From: Hesperophylax magnus
Lineage: Eukaryota > Arthropoda > Insecta > Trichoptera > Limnephilidae
Length of the DNA: 64,000 nucleotides
NCBI GenBank assembly: GCA_026573805.1
Contig: JAIUSX010000014.1
Location: 3,224,001-3,288,000 of the forward strand
Direction: 5' to 3'
This document shows positions 23,301 through 31,800 of this stretch, piece after piece (the first letter of the stretch is position 1; every line of letters begins with the position of its first letter). The translations under genes were made by a program, and so were the position numbers. The notes under the pieces were generated by a model. That model ran no database searches. It was not told where the DNA came from and worked only from the letters and a program-made list of their open reading frames with translations.

Positions 23301-23944
23301 CAAAACTGAGGGAAGGTGAGCTCGTATACTCGAACTGCGGGGACCTCAATGTTATGGTTTGGTTGGACAAAAGCTTGGTAAGTATGTTGTCCATCTACCA
23401 TAAAGCAGAAATCGGGGCAGTTGAAAAGTTTGGTGCTTGGAAATACAAACCCCAAATTGTACTAGACTATAACAAGGTAATGGGGGGAGTTGACAGAAAG
23501 GATCAGCTTTTGGCAGGCTACCCCGTTGAACGACAGCAAAACCTGGTCTGGTACAAGAAGCTTTTCAGGAGACTACTAAGTGTTTCGGTGCAGAATGCGT
23601 ATATATTGTACAGTTCAAAGCTCCGCAAGGAAAATAAATGCATTTTGTATCGAACATTTAGGAGTGAGGTTGCGAGGAATCTCCTTCAGCTGTTCTGTCA
23701 CAGGGAAATTAACCCGACTCCGACTGTGACCGTTGGCCAAATAGCTCAAGGAAAGATTCTGCGTACTGTCCTGGAAGGCAACCACTTCTCGGTCCATAGC
23801 GGGCGAACGTTGAATTGTGTGTGGTGTTCAATTAAAAAAATTACCAAACGAACTACAAAAAAATGTGACGTGTGTGATGTGGGATTATGCAATGATTGTA
23901 TGGTCCCATATCACACCACCCCACTCTCCATATTGAATAACTGA
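20297..23944 (+). CDS. piggyBac-family transposase, six coding exons, predicted 832 aa
   Basis: This gene would encode the enzyme that excises and reinserts the element at TTAA. Joining 20297-20391, 20480-20641, 20845-21125, 21213-21290, 21786-21857 and 22134-23944 gives 2499 nt in one frame ending in TGA; every intron is GT-AG with matching phases. The start is the first in-frame ATG after an in-frame TAA at about 20261. Residues 1-230 are low-complexity: RG-rich, then basic with ARKAKRK, then Pro/Thr-rich, then acidic. The catalytic DDE_Tnp_1_7-type domain spans roughly 286-711. Its likely catalytic aspartates are D464 (in SLDES), D579 (in IMDNFY) and D683 (in GGVD), with a further D686. 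Six cysteines (791-818) and a following His form a C-terminal zinc-binding domain. Typical family members are about 600 aa, so the N-terminal extension is unusual. The catalytic region resembles the PGBD4/Uribo type. Exon joins are predicted, not proven. Confidence 0.85.
20480..20641 (+). other. Transposase exon 2 (basic, possible NLS)
   Basis: The acceptor TTTTAACAG ends at 20479 and the strong donor GTAAGT starts at 20642. The 162-nt exon is open in the required frame and encodes a charged, probably helical stretch ending in ARKAKRK, which resembles a nuclear localisation signal. Confidence 0.72.
20845..21125 (+). other. Transposase exon 3 (Pro/Thr-rich)
   Basis: The acceptor is GTTTTCAG and the donor is GTGAGT. 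The 281-nt exon is open in frame and encodes a Pro/Thr/Ser-rich, probably disordered stretch followed by a more ordered segment containing LEHGYHRELWVEV. The last 108 nt (from about 21018) were later duplicated at 21588-21695. Confidence 0.72.
21213..21290 (+). other. Transposase exon 4
   Basis: The acceptor is GTACATTTCAG and the donor is GTAAGT. The 78 nt are phase 1 at both ends, so this exon can be included, skipped or duplicated without changing frame. It encodes a short acidic segment beginning EPGMDGTGTGD. It has a diverged in-frame duplicate at 21786-21857. Confidence 0.7.
21302..21320 (+). repeat. (AACT)n microsatellite in intron 4
   Basis: Four to five AACT units follow the exon 4 donor. 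The corresponding place in the duplicate copy has only about two units. Confidence 0.8.
21461..21588 (+). repeat. Dispersed repeat with palindromic core, copy 1
   Basis: Matches the reverse complement of 24499-24610, including GTAAATCAATACAT, GCCTCGCTCTAGAG and ACATTGCTTGAAA. The core carries a perfect 12-bp palindrome CGCTCTAGAGCG (21516-21527) and a hairpin with an 8-bp stem and 3-nt loop, GCGATACTCTCAGTATCGC (21525-21543). It lies between the two arms of the tandem duplication. The family is not recognised; it could be a small non-autonomous element. Confidence 0.75.
21588..21695 (+). pseudogene. Unspliceable copy of the exon 3 tail
   Basis: Duplicate of 21018-21125. The reading frame is still open over the copied part and ends at a GTGAGA donor, but the original acceptor was not copied. 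The only nearby upstream AG (TATTCAG, ending about 21566) leads into an in-frame TGA when joined from exon 4. It is therefore probably intronic relic sequence. The alternative is rare use of an AG inside the copy. Confidence 0.6.
21786..21857 (+). other. Transposase exon 4' (duplicated exon)
   Basis: A duplicate of exon 4 with its own acceptor TACATTTCAG and donor GTAAGT. Its 72 nt are two codons shorter than exon 4, keep phase 1 at both ends and contain no stop. Many differences change amino acids, but the PGMD start and the acidic character are kept. Inclusion gives 832 residues and skipping gives 808; either is in frame. Confidence 0.65.
22134..23944 (+). CDS. Transposase exon 5: catalytic and zinc-binding domains
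   Basis: A single long exon starting after TGTTTTAG and ending at TGA 23942-23944. It encodes residues 230-832, about the size of a whole ordinary piggyBac transposase. An acidic start (DLDEGSDVDED) leads into the catalytic fold. Aspartate codons are at 22835 (SLDES followed by YKGR), 23180 (IMDNFYNS), 23492 (GGVD) and 23501. The zinc-binding motif is C-x2-C-x12-C-x2-C-x4-C-x2-C-x4-H near the C-terminus. No stop or frameshift is seen. The frame extends upstream to 22115, but that part is the polypyrimidine tract of the intron and has no ATG, so translation does not start here. Confidence 0.93.
23018..23071 (+). repeat. 15-bp coding minisatellite (acidic repeat in the transposase)
   Basis: Two perfect tandem copies of GAAGACGACATAACG (23030-23044, 23045-23059) lie between related 12-bp units starting with GAAGACATGAC. 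They encode EDMT-EDDIT-EDDIT-EDMT, residues 525-542, between the first and second catalytic aspartates. The length is a multiple of three, so the frame is kept. This helps explain why the first two aspartates are 115 residues apart. Confidence 0.9.
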
Positions 23945-24249
23945 GGGTTTTTATTATTTTATTTTTCTTTTCTTGTTTTTAGTTGTGAAATTATAATTTA
24001 TAAATTTAATGAACTTTCTTTGGACATCAATAACGATGGCCTGGATGACAGGACCAAGTCATTTCTTTTTACATCTCATAAAAATGTTATAACGACAAAG
24101 GACCCAAAGGTACGAGTTCTATCTGATAAGGTTTGGTGGACATTTAATATGTATATTTCAATTCTGATCATTAAAATATACATATTAAAAAATGCATAGG
24201 TATTCTCATTCTTTCCTGCTATTGTACACATTAAATAACTTGTTTTATC
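23945..24249 (+). other. 3' untranslated or downstream region of the transposase gene
   Basis: AT-rich sequence without a credible reading frame. ATTAAA variants of the polyadenylation signal occur near 24172 and 24229. The transcript end cannot be fixed from sequence alone. Confidence 0.5.
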
Positions 24250-24376
24250 AACATGATTTGTTTTTGAGGTGTTATGCCGTCTCGCTGTACCTTTTGTATC
24301 TGTAACGTTTTGGGCAGCGTTAGTTATAGAAAGAGGTAGCGCGACACGGCATAACACCCCAAAAACAAATCATGTT
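24250..24376. repeat. 127-bp foldback (inverted repeat with about 43-bp arms)
   Basis: The left arm from AACATGATTTGTTTTTG pairs with the right arm ending CAAAAACAAATCATGTT. Pairing runs through GGTGTTATGCCGT and on to TACCT with about four mismatches, around a loop of roughly 40 nt. It may be a miniature inverted-repeat element nested in the transposon or a strong RNA/DNA hairpin. I see no clear target duplication around it. Confidence 0.85.
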
Positions 24377-24498
24377 AATACTTTTGGCCATGAAAATCTC
24401 AAATCACACTAGTTTTATTTTTATGTCTTAATTATATATTTTGTTTAATTTTTCTGTAAAGAGACTTTTTTAGATCTAGTCACTTAACAAAACTAAGC

Positions 24499-24610
24499 CA
24501 TTTCAAGCAATGTTTAAATCTGAATGGTGGTCTCTCACCAGAGCGATACTGAGAGTATCACTCTAGAGCGAGGCTAAATGTATTGATTTACTGACAAAAA
24601 CCAACATAAC
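24499..24610 (-). repeat. Dispersed repeat with palindromic core, copy 2 (inverted)
   Basis: The reverse complement matches 21461-21588, with the earlier copy carrying a few short extra stretches (for example TAATTTAA before GTAAATCAATACAT). The hairpin core at 24543-24561 is present with one imperfect pair. The two copies lie about 2.9 kb apart on either side of the catalytic exon. Confidence 0.75.
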
Positions 24611-24671
24611 TACCATTGTAATTATACATCTGTAATTTTAATTTAATTAATGTAAAAGCCCATTAGGGCGT

Positions 24672-24687
24672 AAATAAATAAATAAAT
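24672..24687 (+). terminator. Candidate polyadenylation signals (overlapping AATAAA)
   Basis: TAAATAAATAAATAAAT contains three overlapping AATAAA hexamers about 730 bp after the stop codon. It is the best signal downstream of the gene, but it may be no more than an AAAT microsatellite. Confidence 0.3.
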
Positions 24688-25676
24688 CAATTATTTGTTC
24701 CCTCAATTATTTTCCTCTCCACTATTTTTCTTTAGATTTCCAACTTTTAGATAAAAAAATATCACTAAGATTTAATTAGCCGATCGACGCTGATACAACA
24801 GGTTTGATATATAAGGTTTAATCATCACCATCATTTTAGCGATTATAATTTATCCGGTGTGTATCGACCTTAAACTAGCTGTCATCTCGTATTTTCCCAA
24901 ACAAAATGGCAGAATTCCACAGGATTTTATCAAATTACAAAGTATATCCTGAAAGATTGGCAAAGCTTATTGCTATTATATGGGCTTTTTTGAAATCTTT
25001 GTTTCTTGTTCTATCACGAAACACAAAAACATGGATAAAAATCTCCAGTTCTCAGTCACAATTATTTAAAAAGCAGCACTCTGATTTTGACATCGTGAAA
25101 TAGGCTATCTGTATAAAACGATCAAATGATTTAAATAAAGCAAGTAGGGCTGTTATTCTTATTGGTAATTGTAAACAGTTAATGTATCTTCCTAATGTAG
25201 TACCACTTCTTTGTGGTAAATGTATAAAATATCATAATTTAGTTCATTCAAATTTAACAGGTTCACGTACCAAATAACACAAAATAATTTTCACGCATTA
25301 TTTTTATCTTGATGTCAGCATATAAAAAAATGATTTTCTAGTGTATATTTGGATCTGTGGTTGTAGAACAGGTCATAGAGAACATAAAACGTAGAAAATA
25401 TTCAATGTGAATATTCAAAATATCCACTGGCGGCAATTTCAAATATACTCACGCACAAAATTCGCGCATTTACAAAGTTTACGATTTTTTTATAATTTTT
25501 CTATCAATTATACATATACAAAATAATTATAAAATATAGGAGAGTTTATTGGCTACATAGCAGTATATTTTGTTTATATGTTTACATATACAAATATGGA
25601 GTAATGATTTTTTTAATGTGGTCGGAAATTTTTCCAAATTAACTTTCAAAGGTGGCGAGCAACTGAAGCTATTTTT
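24688..25676. other. Non-coding right flank of the element
   Basis: AT-rich sequence up to the right terminal repeat. A 65-codon frame starts at 24906 in a reasonable context (AAAATGG) but has no recognisable domain. A small hairpin AATATTCA-ATG-TGAATATT lies near 25399. CCACTGG, the right-end terminal core, occurs once more at 25424-25430 in the opposite orientation to the terminal copy. Confidence 0.45.
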
Positions 25677-25702
25677 CATTATTCTCTCTGTCGCTCCAGT
25701 GG
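25677..25702 (-). repeat. Right terminal inverted repeat
   Basis: Read on the minus strand it begins CCACTGGAGCGA next to TTAA. It matches the left end over 12 bases with one mismatch, and again at GAATAAT (25678-25684 on the plus strand as ATTATTC). Confidence 0.88.
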
Positions 25703-25706
25703 TTAA
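25703..25706. other. Right target-site duplication TTAA
   Basis: Second copy of the TTAA at 19400-19403. The satellite continues from here in the register left off at 19403. Confidence 0.97.
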
Positions 25707-25721
25707 GAGCTTGATTTTTAT

Positions 25722-28700
25722 CACGATTCCAAAATTTCAGCCCGTTTGGTACCATAGAGCATGAAAAAATGGCGTTTAGAGGTCGAACCCAAGTATCAAA
25801 TTAGCGCCCATAAAAATAATGATTTTTCCAGAAATGCAACTATAGGAAGATTTTGGGACTGATTCCGGTTTGGACTATGATTCTGAACACGATTCCGAAA
25901 TTTCAGTCCGTTTGGTACCATAGAGCCTAAAAAAATGGCTTTTAAAGGTCGAACCCAAGTCTCAAATTAGCGCCCATAAAAATAGTGATTTTTCCCGAAA
26001 TGCAACTTTAAGCAGATTGTGTGGCTGATTTCGGTTTTGACTATGATTCTGGACACGATTCCGAAATTTCAGTCCGTTTGGTACCATAGAGCCTAAAAAA
26101 TTGCATTAAAAATTCGAAACCAAGTCTCAAATTAGCGCCAATAAAAATAATGATTTTTCCCGAAATGCAACTATAGGAAGATTTTGGGACTGATTCCGGT
26201 TTGGACTATGATTCTGAACACGATTCAGAAATTTCAGTCCCTTTGCTACCATAGAGCCTGAAAAAATTGCATTAAAAGGTCGAACCCAAGTCTCAAATTA
26301 GTGCCCACAAAAATAATGATTTTTCCCGAAATGCAACTTTAAGCAGATTGTGTGGCTGATTTCGGTTTTGACTATGATTCTGAACACGATTCCGAAATTT
26401 CAGTTTGTTTGGAAGCATAGAGCCTTAAAAAATGGCTTTTAAAGGTCAAACCCAAGTCTCAAATCAGTGCCCATAAGAATTATGATTTTTCCAGAAATGC
26501 AATTTTTTGCATATTTTGTGACTGATTTCTGTAAAGAGCATGATTTTTATCAGGATTCCAAAATTTCAGTCCATTTGGTACCATGGAGCCTGAAAAAATA
26601 GCTTATAAAGTTCGAACCCAAGTCTCAAATTAGCGCCCAAAAGAATTAAGATTTTCCAGAAATGCAACATTTTGCTGATAGTGTGACTGATTTCTGTTAA
26701 GACCATGATTCTCATCACAATAACGAAATTTCAGCCCGTTTGGTACCATAGAGCCTAAAAAAATGGCTTTTAAAGGTCGAACCCAAGTATCAAATAAGCC
26801 GCCCATAAGGACAATGATTTTTTCAGAAATGCAGTAATAGGCAGATTTTGGGACTGATTCCGGTTTGGACTATGATTCTGAACACGATTCCGAAATTTCA
26901 GTCCGTTCGAACCCAAGCCTCAAATTAGCGCCCATAAAAATAATGATTTTTCCCGAAATGCAACTTTAAGCAGATTGTGTGGCTGATTTCGGTTTTGACT
27001 ATGATTCTGAACACGATTCCGAAATTTCAGTTCGTTTGGAACCATAGAGCCTCAAAAAATGGCTTTAAAAGGTCGAACCCAAGTCTCAAATCAGTGCCCA
27101 TAAGAATGATGATTTTTCCAGAAATCCAACTTTTTGCATATTGTGTGACTGATTTCTGTTAAGAGCATGATTTTTATCACGATTCCAAATTTTCAGCCCG
27201 TTTGGTACCATAGAGTAAGAAAAAATGGCGTTTAGAGGTCGAAACCAAGTATCAAATTAGCGCCCATAAAAATAGTGATTTTTCCCGAAATGCAACTTTA
27301 AGCAGATTGTATAGCTGATTTCGGTTTTGACTATGATTCTGAACACGATTCCGAAATTTCAGTCCGTTTGGTTCCATAGAGCCTAAAAAAATTGCATTAA
27401 AAGGTCGAACCGAAGTCTCAAATTAGTGCCCACAAAAATAATGAATTTTCCCGAAATGCAACTTTAAGCAGATTGTGTGGCTGATTTCGGTTTTGACTAT
27501 GATTCTTATCACAATTCTACAATTTCAGTCCGTTTGGAACGATAGAGCCTGAAAAAATTGCATTAAAAGGTCGAACACAAGTCTCAAATTAGCGCCCATA
27601 AAAATAATGATTTTTCCCGAAATGCAACTTTAAGCAGATTGTGTGGCTGATTTCGGTTTTGACTATGATTCTGAACACGATTCCAAAATTTCAGTTTGTT
27701 TGAAGCATAGAGCCTTAAAAAATGGCTTTTAAAGGTCGAACCCAAGTCTCAAATCAGTGCCCATTAGAATTATGATTTTTCCAGAAATGCAACTTTTTGC
27801 ATATTGTGTGACTGATTTCTGTAAAGAGCATGATTTTTATCACGATTCCAAAATTTCAGCCCGTTTGGTACCATAGAGCATGAAAAAATGGCGTTTAGAG
27901 GTCGAACCCAAGTATCAAATTAGCGCCCATAAAAATAATGATTTTTCCAGAAATGCAACTATAGGAAGATTTTGGGACTGATTCCGGTTTGGACTATGAT
28001 TCTGAACACGATTCCGAAATTTCAGTCCGTTTGGTACCATAGAGCCTAAAAAAATGGCTTTTAAAGGTCGAACCCAAGTCTCAAATTAGCGCCCATAAAA
28101 ATAGTGATTTTTCCCGAAATGCAACTTTAAGCAGATTGTGTGGCTGATTTCGGTTTTGACTATGATTCTGGACACGATTCCGAAATTTCAGTCCGTTTGG
28201 TACCATAGAGCCTAAAAAATTGCATTAAAAATTCGAAACCAAGTCTCAAATTAGCGCCAATAAAAATAATGATTTTTCCCGAAATGCAACTATAGGAAGA
28301 TTTTGGGACTGATTCCGGTTTGGACTATGATTCTGAACACGATTCAGGAATTTCAGTCCCTTTGCTACCATAGAGCCTGAAAAAATTGCATTAAAAGGTC
28401 GAACCCAAGTCTCAAATTAGTGCCCACAAAAATAATGATTTTTCCCGAAATGCAACTTTAAGCAGATTGTGTGGCTGATTTCGGTTTTGACTATGATTCT
28501 GAACACGATTCCGAAATTTCAGTTTGTTTGGAAGCATAGAGCCTTAAAAAATGGCTTTTAAAGGTGGAACCCAAGTCTCAAATCAGTGCCCATAAGAATT
28601 ATGATTTTTCCAGAAATGCAATTTTTTGCATATTTTGTGACTGATTTCTGTAAAGAGCATGATTTTTATCACGATTCCAAAATTTCAGTCCATTTGGTAC

Positions 28701-31700
28701 CATGGAGCCTGAAAAAATAGCTTATAAAGTTCGAACCCAAGTCTCAAATTAGCGCCCAAAAGAATTAAGATTTTCCAGAAATGCAACATTTTGCTGATAG
28801 TGTGACTGATTTCTGTTAAGACCATGATTCTCATCACAATAACGAAATTTCAGCCCGTTTGGTACCATAGAGCCTAAAAAAATGGCTTTTAAAGGTCGAA
28901 CCCAAGTATCAAATAAGCCGCCCATAAGGACAATGATTTTTTCAGAAATGCAGTAATAGGCAGATTTTGGGACTGATTCCGGTTTGGACTATGATTCTGA
29001 ACACGATTCCGAAATTTCAGTCCGTTCGAACCCAAGTCTCAAATTAGCGCCCATAAAAATAATGATTTTTCCCGAAATGCAACTTTAAGCAGATTGTGTG
29101 GCTGATTTCGGTTTTGACTATGATTCTGAACACGATTCCAAAATTTCAGTTCGTTTGGAACCATAGAGCCTCAAAAAATGGCTTTAAAAGGTCGAACCCA
29201 AGTCTCAAATCAGTGCCCATAAGAATGATGATTTTTCCAGAAATCCAACTTTTTGCATATTGTGTGACTGATTTCTGTTAAGAGCATGATTTTTATCACG
29301 ATTCCAAATTTTCAGCCCGTTTGGTACCATAGAGTAAGAAAAAATGGCGTTTAGAGGTCGAAACCAAGTATCAAATTAGCGCCCATAAAAATAGTGATTT
29401 TTCCCGAAATGCAACTTTAAGCAGATTGTATAGCTGATTTCGGTTTTGACTATGATTCTGAACACGATTCCGAAATTTCAGTCCGTTTGGTTCCATAGAG
29501 CCTAAAAAAATTGCATTAAAAGGTCGAACCGAAGTCTCAAATTAGTGCCCACAAAAATAATGAATTTTCCCGAAATGCAACTTTAAGCAGATTGTGTGGC
29601 TGATTTCGGTTTTGACTATGATTCTGAACACGATTCCAAAATTTCAGTTTGTTTGAAGCATAGAGCCTTAAAAAATGGCTTTTAAAGGTCGAACCCAAGT
29701 CTCAAATCAGTGCCCATTAGAATTATGATTTTTCCAGAAATGCAACTTTTTGCATATTGTGTGACTGATTTCTGTAAAGAGCATGATTTTTATCACGATT
29801 CCAAAATTTCAGCCCGTTTGGTACCATAGAGCATGAAAAAATGGCGTTTAGAGGTCGAACCCAAGTATCAAATTAGCGCCCATAAAAATAATGATTTTTC
29901 CAGATATGCAACTATAGGCAGATTTTGGGACTGATTCCGGTTTGGACTATGATTCTGAACACGATTCCGAAATTCCAGTCCAATTGGTACAATAGAGCCT
30001 AAAAAAATTGCATTAAAAGGTCGAACCCAAGTCTCAAATTAGCGCCCATAAAAATAGTGATTTTTCCCGAAATGCAACTTTAAGCAGATTGTGTGGCTGA
30101 TTTCGGTTTTGACTATGATTCTGGAAACGATTCCGAAATTTCAGTCCGTTTGGTACCATAGAGCCTAAAAAATTGCATTAAAAGTTCGAAACCAAGTCTC
30201 AAATTAGCGCCAATAAGAATAATGATTTTTCACGAAATGCAACTATAGGCAGATTTTGGGACTGATTCCGGTTTGGACTATGATTCTGAACACGATTCCG
30301 AAATTTCAGTCCGTTTGGTACCATAGAGCCTAAAAAATTGCATTAAAAGTTCGAAACCAAGTCTCAAATTAGCGCCAATAAAAATAATGATTTTTCCCGA
30401 AATGCAACTATAGGCAGATTTTGGGACTGATTCCGGTTTGGACTATGATTCTGAACACGATTCCGAAATTTCAGTCCCTTTGCTACCATAGAGCCTGAAA
30501 AAATTGCATTAAAAGGTCGAACCCAAGTCTCAAATTAGTGCCCACAAAAATAATGATTTTTCCCGAAATGCAACTTTAAGCAGATTGTGTGGCTGATTTC
30601 GGTTTTGACTATGATTCTGAACACGATTCCGAAATTTCAGTTTGTTTGGTACCATAGAGCATGAAAAAATGGCGTTTAGAGGTCGAACCCAAGTATCAAA
30701 TTAGCGCCCATAAAAATAATGATTTTTCCAGAAATGCAACTATAGGAAGATTTTGGGACTGATTCCGGTTTGGACTATGATTCTGAACACGATTCCGAAA
30801 TTTCAGTCCGTTTGGTACCATAGAGCCTAAAAAAATGGCTTTTAAAGGTCGAACCCAAGTCTCAAATTAGCGCCCATAAAAATAGTGATTTTTCCCGAAA
30901 TGCAACTTTAAGCAGATTGTGTGGCTGATTTCGGTTTTGACTATGATTCTGGACACGATTCCGAAATTTCAGTCCGTTTGGTACCATAGAGCCTAAAAAA
31001 TTGCATTAAAAATTCGAAACCAAGTCTCAAATTAGCGCCAATAAAAATAATGATTTTTCCCGAAATGCAACTATAGGAAGATTTTGGGACTGATTCCGGT
31101 TTGGACTATGATTCTGAACACGATTCAGGAATTTCAGTCCCTTTGCTACCATAGAGCCTGAAAAAATTGCATTAAAAGGTCGAACCCAAGTCTCAAATTA
31201 GTGCCCACAAAAATAATGATTTTTCCCGAAATGCAACTTTAAGCAGATTGTGTGGCTGATTTCGGTTTTGACTATGATTCTGAACACGATTCCGAAATTT
31301 CAGTTTGTTTGGAAGCATAGAGCCTTAAAAAATGGCTTTTAAAGGTCGAACCCAAGTCTCAAATCAGTGCCCATAAGAATTATGATTTTTCCAGAAATGC
31401 AATTTTTTGCATATTTTGTGACTGATTTCTGTAAAGAGCATGATTTTTATCACGATTCCAAAATTTCAGTCCATTTGGTACTATGGAGCCTGAAAAAATA
31501 GCTTATAAAGTTCGAACCCAAGTCTCAAATTAGCGCCCAAAAGAATTAAGATTTTCCAGAAATGCAACATTTTGCTGATAGTGTGACTGATTTCTGTTAA
31601 GACCATGATTCTCATCACAATAACGAAATTTCAGCCCGTTTGGTACCATAGAGCCTAAAAAAATGGCTTTTAAAGGTCGAACCCAAGTATCAAATAAGCC

Positions 31701-31800
31701 GCCCATAAGGACAATGATTTTTTCAGAAATGCAGTAATAGGCAGATTTTGGGACTGATTCCGGTTTGGACTATGATTCTGAACACGATTCCGAAATATCA
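25722..31800. repeat. Higher-order repeat with periods 2119 and 2781 bp
   Basis: The block at 26977 recurs at 29096 (2119 bp) and at 31877 (2781 bp further). The register at 25722 is the same as at 27841. 2119 bp is twelve 166-bp monomers plus one shortened monomer of about 127 bp. The shortened monomer reads CAGTCCGTTCGAACCC with the middle missing, at about 26901, 29020 and 31801. A monomer unique to the first unit (near 27500, with GATTCTTATCACAATTC) was lost from or added to the neighbouring unit. Confidence 0.85.

Larger units (their letters stand above)
19404..25702 (+). mobile_element. piggyBac-like DNA transposon, apparently complete (6299 bp)
   Basis: The element is bounded by TTAA on both sides. 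Its ends form an imperfect inverted repeat (CCACTCGAGCGA on the left, CCACTGGAGCGA on the right), and it carries a transposase with the piggyBac catalytic aspartates. Satellite landmarks at 19253 and 25722 are 6469 bp apart. Subtracting the element and one TTAA (6303 bp) leaves exactly 166 bp, one monomer. The insertion is therefore clean, without deletion or filler. Many family members are roughly 2-4 kb. The extra length here comes from introns, an internal tandem duplication, two copies of a dispersed repeat and long non-coding flanks. Because neither ends nor coding frame are visibly damaged, the element could be recent or autonomous; activity is inference. Confidence 0.95.

Noticed and set aside
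22297..23797. Minus-strand frames inside the transposase exon
   Set aside because: Shadows of the plus-strand coding sequence, including the one mirroring the acidic minisatellite. No recognisable product.
24906..25103. Plus-strand 65-codon frame starting AAAATGG
   Set aside because: Good start context and a hydrophobic stretch, but no known domain, no support from neighbours, and AT-rich surroundings. A chance frame is more likely.
25703..25730. Second transposon or long deletion at the right junction
   Set aside because: The satellite resumes in the exact register left at 19403, so no extra event is needed.
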